DNA from: Tulasnella sp. 424
Taxonomy: Eukaryota; Basidiomycota; Agaricomycetes; Cantharellales; Tulasnellaceae
Reading direction: 5' to 3'
Length of the DNA: 64,000 nt
NCBI GenBank assembly: GCA_019633425.1
Contig: WSUB01000009.1
Coordinates: forward strand, 310,001 to 374,000
Made by a program: the position numbers and the translations under genes
The notes under the pieces: generated by a model
Database searches by the model: none
Told to the model about the DNA's origin: nothing
Seen by the model: the letters and a program-made list of their open reading frames with translations, nothing else
Shown: in pieces, positions 45,539 through 59,042 of the stretch
Position numbering within the stretch: position 1 is the stretch's first letter
Layout of the letters: the number at the start of each line of letters is the position of its first letter

Positions 45539-48500
45539 ATGGCTGATCCACCCAGCATGGCATTCACCGCAGAAGCGTTGGACAAGCTACAGACATATGC
45601 CGCTCATCTACCTTACTCGATAGAACCCAACTCGGAAATGCAGAATCTCTTGGATTTCTATTTGACAAGGATTACTCAGGTTCGTGCGTTGCCAGGACAG
45701 TTATTGGTCACTACTGGCGCGTGACCTCATGTAGCCGAGGCTAACTTGATGTATTACTCGTATGATTATCAGTGCATCGAAGCAAAGGACTATGATCCAG
45801 GTCCGCGTTGATTAAACAGATTCTGAAGAGTCCGTTTAACGCCTTCGCTCCGTCCTTGTTGATAGGGTTCTTACAGTGGGACTCTATGCTAAATTATTTC
45901 CGTAAGTATTTTCCTTAAATTAGTTCTCTTGCTCTTAGGACTTGCGTGGCGTTTCATACCCTTTCCAATCCCACGAAACACGCCCAATTCTTCCCCATCT
46001 TGATAATCGCCCGCAGACCCCATTTGGAGGTTCGCACCCCATGGCGTGGGTGGTAATTCTACCGAGCTTAAAGCTCAATACACCAAGGTCACCGCGACTG
46101 GGAAGACTTGAGAGACCTATTTTGAGTCATTTGCTCGGAGTTTCAAAGCTGACATTTCCTCAACGTTACGCGCCCTTTTTAGACTTGCTCAAGTATCCCA
46201 TCCCTCAGCCGAAGCGCGTTGCTTTGGCAAAAGTGTACTTCGATCTATGCGTCACACCTGGAATGCCGCTTCACATCGTGAACACCAGCTTGGATACCCT
46301 AAACTTCCTCCTTCGAAGCAAGAAGAAAGTCTCAGTTGATGACTTGAGATTACCCTGGAAGCCCATATATCACATTCTGTCGAAAGATTTGTTTCTTAGT
46401 CGACGGCAGTTTGAAATAAGGCGAGCGACGCTTCCCTGGATACTGAGTGTAAGCAGTCAGCTAACCGCACCTATTATGTATTGCGCCCCTCTTCAGCCAA
46501 ACCTCAAACCGTTAGTAGCCACTTTGCCAATCTCCGTCCCTTGAGTAAGGTTCGCATACGCTAAAATTGCTTTCTACATAGAAATGGCCCAGCTTGCCGA
46601 GTTGACTCGCCGCTTCTTCCATCCCGCTTGCGCCGATGAAATGGTGGACACCATTCTACCCAGCTTCAACGGACTCGACCTCAATGTAAGCGAAACTTGA
46701 CCCCGACAGCGGCTTGATCACAAGCACTGAACATAGTTCCTTAGTCCGTCCTCGCAACACAATACTACTTGAACACCTTCTTACCCCTCTCCCACCCAAC
46801 GTGGCTTCCCATGCTAATGCGAATGTGGTCGGCTGTCAACTCGTACATGTTTGACGAGCGTCACTTCGCACTCCTCGCTCAACTGGCCGAAATTCATCTC
46901 GACCCTGCCATCAGTGATCCAGGACGAATTGACGAGATCCCAGATGATGCCCGCCTCGATGAGAATGGTCTGCCTGAGGAAGGCCCGCGACTGCGATGGA
47001 ACACTGGGGACGCCCAACACCCATCGTCATCCGTTCGTGTTGATGGCGGTCTCCAACTCAAGATTCAGAGGCAGGGTTTGGGCATCAATGGCATTGACGG
47101 GCTAGGTGCACCCAATGGGGTTGATGCTAATTCGTCCAAGAACCAGTACCCAAAGCTGTGGACGGGTATCTTCAAGGACGTCGGAATCTTTACACAGGAA
47201 GAGTGGGATTTGATCATGTGCAAGTGTCTCGCCTCAATGGGTAAGTTACTTGCAAGGCAGAGCTCTCCCATTTGGGAGGTTGATTTCTTCATTATCTCCA
47301 TAGAAATCCCACTCGCGGATGCTGGTTCGTTCATGACCGGGCCGGTGGTGGACGAACAAGCGAGCTTTGAATTTTCTAGGCTCCCAAAATCTCACTGGAG
47401 GATCTGTAAGTGGCTAGTGCCACATTTAAGCCCTGTTGTTGACTCTATTTGCTCTACTAGATTCTCTCGCGAAGCTGATTGGTGAGACATTTCAAACATT
47501 TGCTCCAGATATAACTGGTCTGAACCTCGTTTCCGGATGGCTAGTTTACACCATGGCACCTGATGGAAAGCAGCTCCCTCACAGTGGAACAGCCACGCCA
47601 TTTGAGATCCCCGTTGTGGGAGGAGGTGGCTACTTTAACATACCAATCCCAAAGGCCGAGAAGTCATACCTTGCAGGATGCAAGGCTCTCGATTCATTAG
47701 CCAAACTAATCGTCTCTCTTGAGAGCTTCTTCCATCCAAGTAACGGATCCTACACGACCGACGTGGGTACTAGTTCACTTTCTTTAGAATCGTATTGAGC
47801 CTGACTTGCCATTTAGCTGAGTGCTTTCCTCAAATACATCGTGTTCGAATTCAGCAAGCGGTGGCACCTTGAGACGTTGCCCGATTGCAAGGTCCCGATG
47901 GTATCTAATCACGGTCACTAGCGTAGAGGCAACGAGACTAAGCTGTTCGTTCCATTCAGAACCGTCGCTTAACTTCCGAAATTCGAAGAGAGCTTGTTCG
48001 TTGTTTGAGGACGCCATGCTTCCTGGCTATGTTTTCGAGCGACAGTGACACCGTTTCCAATATCCAATCGGCATTGAAGTCCATGACAATTATGGAAGCT
48101 GACTTAATCGTACCTCCGATTCTGGAACGAGCCATACCATCACTTGAGGCACTGGTGGAGGTATGTAGTATCCGAATACGAGTGTTTCGATTCATTGACC
48201 GGAATTTGGCACTCCATAGACCCAACGAACGCTTGCAGTCATCAAGGCGCTCGGTGCCGTAGCCCTTGGCATCGTCTCGCGTGACGTCTATTACGGTGGC
48301 GCCAAACATCTGGTCCAGGTGCTCGAACTGCTTTTGCCAGGGATCGACGCGGTACGTGCGTCGCTTTGCTCTGTCCGACGGCGAAAAGCTGATTTACGCT
48401 TGGTTATAGAACGACCCGTTGAAAACGGTAAGCTATGAGCCTCGACCGATGAGAGTTCCTTCCTCACAGCCTTTTCTTAGGTTTGTACGACTGCGTTCCT

Positions 48501-51500
48501 GGTGGAAGTCTCGCAGCACATCATGTTCAGCGACCTTACCGAAGTCGAGCTGGCAGCGGTGAGCTCAGACACGAAAGACGCGTCGTGGTCGCCCGTGATA
48601 TCAAGAGCAGACCTTATCCCCACCGTTCGGTTTGATGTCGTGCCATCGCCCTCAGAGGAACCAGCTTCAAGGCTCTCGAATGAAGAGGAAGATGGTCTGC
48701 TTCGTGACTCGACTGCCGGGTTCGCCAATTGGGTTACTGGTTTCATTCGGCGTGTTATTGTACTGCTCGAAAACCTTCCCGACGAGAGTGCACCGGGTTC
48801 TTCCAATGGTGGAGGGACTGAGAACACCGTCGTCAGTGCAGCGATGGAGGCTTGCTCGCAGATTTGCAGTCATTTATCCGAACCTCTGTTCGACCTCGTT
48901 CTTGACTTGGTCTGGAACTTCGCCACCACGACGGTCCGGGCAAATGCTGTGCGAGCGGCCCATCAGCTAGTTGAATGCGTCGCCCGTGCCAACTCCGCCA
49001 AAACAGTTAGTTACATTCTCGTCGCGTGAAGGCCGCCCGCTGACGCTTGCAACCCTTGGTGGTCTAGCTTAAACGTTTTCTTCCATACGCGATCCAAAAT
49101 ATCCGCTCTGAATTAGATCATGGTGCAAGCTCAGTCAGGACCACGACTTACTCCCACATCGAGCCTTCGGACGCAACATTGCACTGGAGTGAGTGGGTAC
49201 TCAGGAGCTAGAGGGTCGTGCTAATGGTTACCACGAAAGACATTGCCATCCTTCGCGGCGCCCTTTATCATGGCGGCAAAGCGGTAGGTCTTGCCCTCTT
49301 GCTTACGTTAGGAAGGAGACTAGACAACTTTACCAGGTTCTAGGGTACAGGGAAGAGCTCTCATCAGTGATCGATGCTCTTCATCGCAAGACTTTCTCCA
49401 AGCGCGGGTTTTCGTACACAGGAAAGCTATTGTACAGCTTGCTTGATACCCTGACCCAGATGTACACGCTTGAAGATCGCTTCGTAAACCCCGACGAATG
49501 GGATAGTGCATGTAAGCATCTTCCTAGCAGTGACTAGAAGTTCACTAAAGGGTCGCGGCTTAGCTTTCCGAGATGGGCACCACAAGTATTGGGGTCGACT
49601 CTATGCAGCCGAAGATGTCGAGGTGAGGATGTTTTCATGACGTTCAAGTGTGGTTCTGTCGACTAACGAGAGGACAGATCCAATGGCACATCCCCAGCTC
49701 AGAGGAAGTGACATTCGTCCTAGAGCTCCTGACTCGCCACGTCGAACCAACTCTTTCGACCTTGGAATCACTAATCAGCGAGACGGCCACTCGTAACGAA
49801 ACATGGGAAAATGACTTTTGTCGGCACCTAAGCTTCGTTCGAAATGCGTTTGCTGCGCTCCCGACGATTCGGCAAGAGTTCATGTCGGAGAGCGAGATAC
49901 TGGAGTCTTGCGGCTCAAGCGATGTCCTGTAAGTAGCGGGCCGGAAAAGGAACCGTACTCTCGGCTGAGTCCTTTTAGCAATGAACTGCCAGAGTTTATC
50001 GCTTCCGTAAAACCAATCAAGTCAGGGTTCATATTTGATGACCCGTCCGATCCACGTTACACTTTGGTTTCTGCTTTGCGAGATCGCTTTGGACGCTTTC
50101 TTCATTCAGCCTCGGAGAAGCTCGTCGATGAAGGCGACGAGAATACTGTAGATGCTATTTTGATGCTGGTTGGTGCTCTAATCGCCCCTACCACCACCCT
50201 TTGACTAATTCATTTTTTAGATAAGGTCATGTCGTACATATTTCCTCGATTATGGTGATTCGAGGTAGGTTTAAAGGACGTCTGCCTGTCAAGTCCCTGC
50301 CCAAACCACGCCTTCTTAACAGGTACAGTCACCAGTCACAAGAAAGTGATTACCTCTCGGAACTCGGCGTTACTCGGAGACACGCCAATCAGAAGCGCTG
50401 GCCTCGAGCTATCTTTGTCCGCCGGGCTCAGTACGTCTTGGTTTGTGTTGGATCGTGGAGATTCTGACGCTTGGACGAAGATTATATCACGCAGCTAGGT
50501 TGAGGTGGAACGGGTTAGAACGGCGACGCGGGAAGCTGGAAGACTCGCTCATCGACGATTTGCTGCGATGGTCAACTTGGTCCTATGCGACCGGCAGGTC
50601 ATTTCCCCGCATCGCTGTATGCAATACACTGACGATCAAAACCTTTTAGTCAGAGCGTAAGATCTCTTTCCAACTAATCGATTGACTAATTGAGTGAATT
50701 GCTCTGTTGTCCAGGTCTGCCCAAGCGTTGGTAGAATCCTTGACCTCGGTAGGCTAAAGCAATATTTACGTCATCAGCAGTGCCTCACATCCCATTTCAG
50801 GCATATGATGGAATCAGAAAACGATGTCTACCTCAGCTGTATCGTTATTTGGAGAAGGGGAGCGATGATGACAGAATGAAGGTATGTATCATCGACGCTG
50901 AAGAGATCCATAGAGACTCACCAGTCTCCGTTGCAGGGTGCGCTTTACACTTTGAATTTATCGAATTTCTGTGAGGTATCCTTCATTTTAGACTCTCCTT
51001 CGTAACTAACACCGTCTCTGCTAGGTAAATTCGCGATGGGAGGTAAGACGAGTCTTATAAAAGTGACCAAAAGTTGTTGACAAGCTTGATAATTTAGAGC
51101 CGACCCTTGTTCACGACCTCACCAAGTACATGTTTGGTTGTCAGTGGAATGAAAAGGTGAAACTCCCACTCGGGTATCAATTCCTGATCCCCATTAATGA
51201 CTGGTTGACTTGCAGCCATCGATTCAAAATTGCGTGTCCTCTATCGCGGACCAATGTAAGCGCACTGTAACTCAACATGTTGCTGCTAGCTAATGTTTTC
51301 TAGGCGTTTCTGGCTTCGTTGAACCGAGTTTTGTGGTCTATCAAGTACAATATCCACCTACAAAGAAGAATCTTACAAGGCTGCGTGACCTTTTGCCGAC
51401 GAGCTTGGCCGACGGCGCTCTTGTAAGGCGATGCGCCGTCAATCGTAGCGAAAGGCAGGCCAAGCAAGAATCTGCAATGGTGGATGTGGTATGTTTCAGT

Positions 51501-54233
51501 CCGATCTGGCTCGTCACAGTCCTAATGACCGATGTCGCCCAGCGAGATATATTGCTTCGGATTGCCGAAAATCCTCAAACACACTGGAAATACTCTATCA
51601 CTGCGATACGCCTCCTCCGAACGCTTGTCCGACGCGATTGTCCTTTACACGCCTCCCACATCGAATACCTGCTTACACAAACCCATGCCGATCACCCGAG
51701 CATGCGCTACGTACGTTCCTTTTCCTTCCACTAACGGAAATTTGCTCAATTCCGCCCTAGTATGCTCAAAGGGCAGTTATGAAAGCATCCCGGTATATTA
51801 AATTGCGCACATCAACAGACTCTCCGGGGGATATCGCCTTCTACCACAATCATAATCCTCTTCGCCGAACCTTTTTGACTCCTCAACCATCTCACGAATA
51901 CACAGCAGAATACCTGGAGAGTTTTGGAAGTCCTCTGGATCATGCAGTTGCTCGAGAGGAACCGTGAGTCATGCCACTCAGGTCATATTGGGTGAACGAC
52001 TAAATTCTCTACTCAAGAGTACTTCAAGACAAGCCATGCAGTGGATGGCTTGTGTGGAAATATCAAAGCAGGTTCTTGCTGCCGGACCCTGCGAAATCCA
52101 CGTTCCAGCCCTGGGATCCCGCCTCGGCACCTGCAATCGACGCGATCAAGCGGTTGGCTCAATCTACCCCCTTCTGGGATAAGCTTTCCACCCACTTCAG
52201 TGAGGAAAATTACCACGAGACCACGGTTATGGACAACGTAGCCAATGTCAAGTCACTTGGTACGCCTTTCGTTTGATCGAGGGCCTGCTGCCTCTAACCT
52301 TGAGCGGCTCTCTTAGTTCAACTCGTCGAAGAGGATATATTCCCCGTGTTACGACCTGTCATTGAAAAGCTGCTTTCAGACAAGGATCAGAACAAACAGC
52401 GAGGTGCGGCGGAGCTGCTTGCAGGCCTGCTAGGAGGATCGAAACACTGGCCCACGGAAGCTCAGGACCGCCTCTGGGCATGGTTTACGCCAAAGTTGGA
52501 TCAAATTCTTGGAACAAATGTTAAGACAGACACCCTTACCATTTGGTCGTCTTTCCTGGAAGTGAGTTGACAATTGCTTTCGTCCTGTAACTTTATCTCA
52601 CCCTTCGCGTTTAGTATATCTTGTCCAACAGAGATCCTCGTCGGGTACAACCATTGATCGATTGGCTTGTCAAGAAAGGTCTATCTGCCGATTTCAATTC
52701 GGAGTCATCCTTTGAACGTAAGCAGACTTTCGTCTACTCTGGCTAGGAAGGTACTCAACCAATCACTCAGCAATCAAGATGACATTCTTCATTCGAACCA
52801 TGATTGAAGCCCTTGGTTGGCGCTTTGCTTCTTGGACTCCAGCTTTCCTGGAGTTATATTGGAACCAGATTGGGTGCGAACACGATGAGGTGAATGGAGA
52901 CCTTCGACTGGCGTCAACGTCTCCTAACATCGTTTCCTTTTGAGGTCACTTCCTACATCGCTGAAGCCCTGGCGGCATTTTGCAAGATATCTTGGCGTCC
53001 CACACCTTCTCAACCCATTTCTGAAGTCTTTGCACGGGAATGCGCGACTCGGCCCCCAGATGACGATATAATGGGACTTGAGCACGGGTATCACCTCGAC
53101 GCACTCCTGAACCTAGCCACTGAATTTCCTGAGATGCGAAAGAACCGCCACCCTGGCGCTTTGGCTCCGAGATCCCCGTACGACAGGTAAGCCCGTGTAG
53201 TTATGGAAGGGCGAAGGTTCGCTAATACCGCGAGTTCTTAGGAAGTTGATGACAAGTAAGCAGGCCATTAGGCTTGCTCAACCACTAATCTGACACTTTT
53301 GAAGTCATCCGGTGGCTCTTTACAGGGCTCCAAGAGGTCAACGCGACATCGATGTTCCAATATATTATCCCAATGCTTCCAGAACTCTTCAAGGCTGCTG
53401 AGCTTCAAGACCATGATGCACTTGCGCGCCGTTCCCAGACACTGCTGACAGCCCTATGTGGTGTCACCCCGCCCTTGTCAAAGCTGCCAGAGCTCCTTGA
53501 AGTGATTTTCGCCACCATCCGCAAGTCACCTTCATGGCGGATTCGGTCGAACACCCTCCCCATGTTGCAAATCCTTTACTTCCGACAAGCACCAATCATA
53601 TCCGAAGAGATGGTTGTTAGGATTCAAGATGTAGGATCCTCTCCTTTCCTGCTAGGCTTCTGGCTAACCGGCTCCCTAGGTGTTGAGCGAATGTCTATCG
53701 GACGAAGTCGTGGAAGTCAGGGAAAGGGCTGCGGTGTACGTTCGTTTAATTGCCCTCTGAAATATTGCTTTCTAACAGTCTGCGTAGCACACTCTCCGGC
53801 ATCCTGAGATGTTCTCCTCGACGCACCATATTGCTTCTAAAGGTAGGAAGATTTGAGTTGTCAAGGCTATCGCAGTCTGCTGACGTCCTCATAGGATCGC
53901 TTTGTTCGAGAAGCTTCGCGAATCTCTCTCCCTTCTCGGAATACTCCAAAATACGCATCGGAACTCCGTCGCCTCCATGCTGCTGTTCTCGGCGTCACCG
54001 CGCTCATCGATGCTTTCCCGTATTCGGTGCCATCATGGTTGCCCGAACTTATCGGAGACGTCCTCTCACGACACACGTATGACCCTATTCCCATATCAAC
54101 GACAGTCCGGAAATGCGCTATGAAGTTCAAAGAGACTCATCAAGACACCTGGCACGAAGATTCGCTGAAGTTTGACGAAGAACAAATGAGCGCGCTAGCA
54201 ACTCTCCTTGCTGGCTCGAGCTACTATGCATGA
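45539..54233 (+). CDS. BLM10: Proteasome activator Blm10/PA200
   Basis: Very large HEAT-repeat protein that caps the 20S proteasome core. The longest gene here, with several dozen short introns. Starts MADPPSMAFTAEALDKLQTY, then YSIEPNSEMQNLLDFYLTRI, FLQWDSMLNYF, VALAKVYFDLCVTPGMPLHI and LRLPWKPIYHILSKDLFL in the N-terminal third. The middle has LSHPTWLPMLMRMWSAVNSY, HFALLAQLAEIHLDPAIS, LKTVCTTAFLVEVSQHIMFS and KRWPRAIFVRRAQ. The C-terminus is diagnostic: HTYDPIPISTTVRKCAMKFK, ETHQDTWHEDSLKFDEEQM and the final SSYYA, the YYA tail that docks into the 20S pocket and opens the gate. No disabling stop or frameshift was evident in the exons I could join, but not every intron was resolved. Confidence 0.92.
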
Positions 54234-54557
54234 TCCCGACATACCATGTACAAATTGCCTAATCACTCCATGTATCCACTAGATATGTAAATTACAGTCA
54301 CTTGGATTGCTTGCTGTTGCTTGCCCCGAGCTCTGCGAATCTCGGAGAATAGCCCCTATTTCGCTTCGGGATTTCCAACCACCAGCCCAAGCTCAAATTA
54401 CCGCCTCTATCGTCCAACATACGGGGTCCGATCCCTCCCGCGACAACCGCAGTCTCCCCTCCTGCTATTGCCGTCTTTCCAGTGAAGCTTTTGTCGCTGG
54501 ACTAAGCGTCGAACTCAAGCTCGCAGCCGATTACCCTTTCACCGGAACGCCTTGAGT
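54234..54557 (+). other. Intergenic region between BLM10 and Yippee gene
   Basis: 324 bases with no gene. An open frame at 54307-54555 begins at TTG, has no family features and probably lies in the promoter or leader of the Yippee gene. Confidence 0.5.
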
Positions 54558-55073
54558 ATGGGTTTCAAACGACGTGAATACCTCAACGGATCACGAATCT
54601 TTGGCTGCGCTCGCTGCGGGACTCATTTGACCACTATAGACAGCATGGTGTCGAGAGTGAGTCGCTGACCAAGTCGCCGCTGGGACCCGCTGCTGACGCC
54701 GTTGGGATAGCAATTCAATGGCCAACATGGCCGCGCCTACCTGTTTAACACAGTGTGAGCTCTCACATGCCTTAGTACACTCTGAAGTCGACAGGATTGA
54801 GCCCGGCTGACGATATTGGATAGTGTTAACATCGAATGCGGGGAGCCGTCAGACCGCTCAATGACCACGGGACTCCATACGGTAAGAGATATCCAGTGCG
54901 TCAAGTGCGGCATCATTCTCGGCTGGAAATACGTGAGTCGGAACTTCGCGGTTATCGTTCCTTCTCCCTGAAGAAGCTTCGTACACTAGGACCGGGCGTA
55001 TGAGGAGTCGCAACAATACAAGGAAGGCAAATTCATTCTCGAGAGGAACTTGCTCAAGGACGTGGAACCATAG
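54558..55073 (+). CDS. Yippee-like zinc-binding protein
   Basis: Highly conserved small protein of 111 residues in four exons (54558-54656, 54711-54754, 54824-54932, 54990-55073). Starts [20 protein letters not shown], and continues [40 protein letters not shown] and [20 protein letters not shown], ending NLLKDVEP. The zinc ligands follow the Yippee pattern C-x2-C-x52-C-x2-C: C17, C20, C73 and C76. Human YPEL proteins are nuclear or centrosomal, and related Mis18 and cereblon domains share the fold; the molecular role in fungi is poorly known. Exons are short, so a simple open-frame scan misses the gene. Confidence 0.95.
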
Positions 55074-55424
55074 GACACGATGTAACCCTGTCTTACGTCT
55101 GCCCTCTCGCTTGGACGCCGATGGTATACCGACCCTCACGTCAGCCGGAGTGCCTCCACATACAGCAGAGCCACTTTACTGCACAGCCTGCATGATGCCA
55201 GGAACACCAAACCACCACTTCCCAACCCACCGGTCTCTTCTTTTGTATCTAACTAGTAGTTGTAAATCATTCCTCCTCTGTACATGAATAGTATTGACAT
55301 TCTTCTTATCATACATCAATCTGGGATAGGCAGCAGGCACTCGGCTTCCAACGTATCCAAATAACAACATGTAAGGGATCCATGGTCTGACGATCCCATT
55401 AGTAGTAAATGGCGCACGGACTAG
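55074..55424. other. Convergent 3' region between Yippee and F-box genes
   Basis: 351 bases between the two stop codons; only 3' untranslated sequence and terminators are expected. No gene recognised. Confidence 0.5.
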
Positions 55425-57276
55425 CTAGTCCCAATCGCCAAATAGGTGGTCAGAATAGTATGGGTCATCCCAGTAATCAATGTCATCATCGTAGGAATAG
55501 TCGTCGTCGTAATCCTCGTCGTCCATATCCCAATCCAATACGCCAGGCCCAAGAATGTCCTCCACTTCATCTTGGACCTCCTCGTCCATGCTTTGGCGCC
55601 CCACGACAACCAGGCTCGTCAGTGGCTCAGGTTTAGGGGCGGTTTTTGAACCCCTGCCCTTCCCCTTCTTTCCGACGCCCTTCTTGCGGCTATACCGGGT
55701 TTTCAAAGTATCGACGAGGGTAAGACCGGAAAAGTAGGCCGTTCCGAGATTCAATGAGGACAGACGAGGCATAGGCCAGGTAGTACCGGCCGACTGGCTG
55801 ACCTGTCGGCCGAGTTGCTTCAGAAGCGGATCGACGCTGAGGTCTGTCGTCAAATGAAGACGTGTTACAAAGCGTAGTTTGTGGTTGACGGCGCGGACGA
55901 ATGAAGGTTCTGATACGTTAAAGTCTGGTCCAACGGTTAGAGTAGCCCTGCGATCGGGAGGCGGCTTGAGGATGTTGAGAAGCCAGCTGAGTGCTTTGTA
56001 TGGTGGAATTCCTTCCATCTCGATGTCAATGTTGGGCTCGAGGGTGTCTCCGTACCCCTCACTCTCCGTCCAGCAATGGAACAGGCGACTGGTGACGTTT
56101 ATGCATAATTGGTACCCATCGTCGAGAGCGGTCTGAATGCGTGGTATCGTTTGCGCCAGGGAGATCAGAATGGGTAGTGAATCGGATGTGGCATAGTCGA
56201 AACAGCACGCGACTCTTGTATCCAAGCAGTGTGGAGCCCGAATAGAATTGAGAATCTTGAGTGTGGTGGTTTGCGAAATGTGAACTAGTTGGAGTCGTTG
56301 AAGCGAGGGGAGGGTGATGGTTGATGCTGTCTCAAATGACGGCCCAGGATGAATGGAAATGTGATTGAGAGTTAAATCTCGCAGTGATGGACTTTCTGCC
56401 ATCATTTCCAATAGTTGTTGGAGCGAAGGGCCTTGAGATAGTATGTGAAACAGTTTGAGCGTCTTCAGTCCTTTGAGCGAGACCGAAGACCAGGGCAGGT
56501 ATGCGCTTTCCAGGACCACCTCTCGTAATCCATCGAGGGGTCCCGCCCAGTTGCCAAGGGCGAGCGGCAGTGTGACGTTGGGTGTACGATATACCAAATG
56601 TTCAAGCTTCGGTCCAAGTAGTTTCGTCGCTCCTGGCGAACCCGCGAAGTCGCGGCCGACCGTAAGCGAACGGATCCTTTTTGCCGACGGGATAAGCATG
56701 TCAACGAACGCTTTGGCCTCCGTGCTCAGCAGAAGGTATCCACATTCGACGGTAAGTGGTGCGTTGCGCGACTTGTGTAGAATTTTGCCGATTGCTGGCA
56801 GCGAAAAGTCGGAATGGATACGTGCCCAGAAATTGGCGGTGCTTTGGATAATGGAGTACCATGCCGAGCAAACTTGTGAGAGAGCCTTGACACTTGGGTA
56901 GTATTTTTTGATAGCTACATCCTCCAGCGCATCGAGGAATGTGGTGATCATCAATTCCATCGGGAGCTTGCTGATCGGAGCGAGAGTGTTTCTACGTTTT
57001 CTGGAGTCGGCCAACCGACGGTGGAGCCTTTTGTGGACCGCGACAAGCGTGATCTCCAGTGCTGTGATTTCCCTGTCGAGGGACTCCAGGTCCGGGCTAT
57101 CCTTTGGGTCGCTTAACACAGGAAGAGTTCTTGTGACGAATGCCTGAGCTTATATATCCAGAGGGGGGGTTCTCAGAGACTCACACATCGGTATAAAGAG
57201 AGCTGTTCTCAGTTTGAACCCCCTGAAGGATTATTGCGGTTGCTGCGTCGATGATGGAGTCAGAGGGAGGTAGCAT
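55425..57276 (-). CDS. F-box protein (Agaricomycete type)
   Basis: Two exons: 57276-57187 (MLPPSDSIIDAATAIILQGV to SLYTD) and 57143-55425; a GTGTGAGT..CTCAG intron joins them in phase. About 602 residues. Residues 50-80 form a coiled coil (LDREITALEITLVAVHKRLH), followed by LAPISKLPMELMITTFLDAL, an F-box covering about 86-138 and ending NFWARIHS. The rest has leucine-rich-repeat character (LKGLKTLKLFHILSQ, SLRDLTLNHISIHPGP). The C-terminus is a basic KKGVGKKGKGRGSK block followed by a Tyr/Asp-rich acidic tail. F-box proteins bring targets to SCF ubiquitin ligases via Skp1; the target is unknown. The family is greatly expanded in mushrooms, which supports the taxonomic guess. Confidence 0.88.
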
Positions 57277-57535
57277 TCTCAGAACGATTAGGATAGTGGC
57301 AGAAGTGGAAGGTTGGGAGCCTCCAAGGGACAAAGCGAGGCAAATGATCCGTTCCGACGGGTTTATTAGGTCAGCGATATTTGTTTAACGTGTAACAATA
57401 TTCATTCGCGTCGATGAAAGCAAATACCACAGAGAAAGGTTTAATTATGTAGATACATGCATTGCACTCGTGGCATCTGGAACCTCGTTTGTGACCGCAA
57501 CGCGTCCGCGGCCCCGGAGAATATGACGCAAGGCC

Positions 57536-58596
57536 TCAGCCTTGCCTCTTCATCGCTCGCTCCTCCCATTCACTGAGCTTCTCCGGAACTCGTTCTAGTG
57601 ACCACGGGACTTTGTTGACCTTGTACTGCATTGGTTGCGTCAGTCTCAGCCCGCTCCCTGAGAGAAAAACAGCCGTACCTGTAGCATATCTATAGCGGCC
57701 GATAGGCCTTTACCGCAGGTGTCGCATTTATGAAATGTGGGGGTCTTGAGCAGCTCCGCCATCTCCCCGACAACATCTATGCTTGGCGTGATTCGATTGC
57801 ATACATCATCTCGATGTTCCTGCCACAATTTCGATGCTTCGTCTCCGTGCTTCGAACATTTCCCATAACCATGAGGGAATAGGAACTCCTTGCTCAAAAC
57901 GTCCCGGAGCTTCATCTTTCGGTACGCTTGAAGGCGGACAAGCAGATGGTACGAACGAATCGTAGGAAAATACCGCTCGACCTCTTCTGAAGTGTACGTA
58001 GCCATAGGGCGGCTTAGAAGGAAAGCGGAAGCCGCGGAGGCTATGGAAGGGAGCTCCAATTGCGTTGCAAGAGAATAAACCTCAAGCGGGCTTTCGGGCG
58101 CGTTCCGCTTGAGGTGATCATGGAGAACTGCGAGGTATGGGGCCGAAATGTCGTATTTGTCCGCGAGATCGAGCAATGGCCGAAGAATGGGCAGCGGCAT
58201 CAAGGAAGGAAGTGATTGGGTTGCGACCTCGGTGGATGTCGAATCCACTGTTCCTTGGGTTCTCGTATCCCAATCGTCTGACGTAGCGGCTACTCCTCCG
58301 TTTTTCTGCGTTTCAGTCTCTTTGGGCGCCTGTGTGGGGTCCGAATGGAGAAGCCCGAGGAAGAGACCAAATATTTCGCTTCCCTCGTGGATCTCCATGC
58401 TTGGGGATTGGGAATCCGATCCGACATCACTGCCTTTTTCAGGAACAGGCGGAAGTTCATCGCATGTCCCGAACATGTCTCGGAAAACACTGCTGCCTTC
58501 GGCCATTTTGGACTTGTTTACTTGGTAATTCGTCCCGTCTGGGACCGTCCGGATCGTAAAGTCTGGATTGGAGCATTGAAATGAGAATGGTGCCAT
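57536..58596 (-). CDS. BTB/POZ domain protein
   Basis: Two exons: 58596-57679 and 57625-57536. Starts MAPFSFQCSNPDFTIRTVPD; the BTB fold follows, with KMAEGSSVFRDMFGTCDELP, a disordered acidic insert, and LMPLPILRPLLDLADKYDIS plus the usual HLKRNAPESPLEVYSLATQL. The intron removes the end of one frame and leads to YKVNKVPWSLERVPEKLSEW and EERAMKRQG. A CxxC pair (KCDTCGKGL) near the C-terminus might bind zinc. BTB proteins act as adaptors or in transcription; basidiomycetes have large families of this type and the role is unknown. It lies close to the F-box gene, on the same strand. Confidence 0.85.
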
Positions 58597-59042
58597 TGAT
58601 AGGATGTGCGAAAGAACGAGGGAATAGTAGAGGGGGTTTACTAAGACTGGAGTATAGTATAAACCTGGTCATTTAAGCATGATTCTTGGAGACGTACGTA
58701 CGTGGCGCTTGTCCTGTGTAGTGGCTGTGCAGTTGATCCACGTTGCCCAAAGTACGTTGACAAGCCTCGGAACCTGAAGAAAAGAATCGGAGCGACTGCG
58801 GGCGGTGAAGAGTCATGCGTGAATGAAGGACGTGTTCTTCAACGTTGGGTGAAATCACAGCGGAACGATTAGGCGGCTCCGAATAAAAATATATAGCCAA
58901 GTTACTCAGAGATTCTATTGCAAGAACAACCAACTGGTACCCGGTGATAAATGTCCAAGGCAGTAGATGAAGTATAACAGAGGTGGAATGGTGCTCAGAG
59001 TTCATGCCCTCCTTGGGCGGCTGATTGAGAAAGCAGCAAGGG
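58597..59042 (-). other. Intergenic region between BTB and PTH2 genes
   Basis: 446 bases. An open frame at 58673-59005 on the minus strand is not family-like and would sit between two genes of the same strand. It probably holds the promoter of the BTB gene and the 3' end of PTH2. Confidence 0.45.

Noticed and set aside
47784..48309. Minus-strand open frames inside BLM10
   Set aside because: The plus strand is collinear with Blm10/PA200 across this part; the minus frames are shadows.
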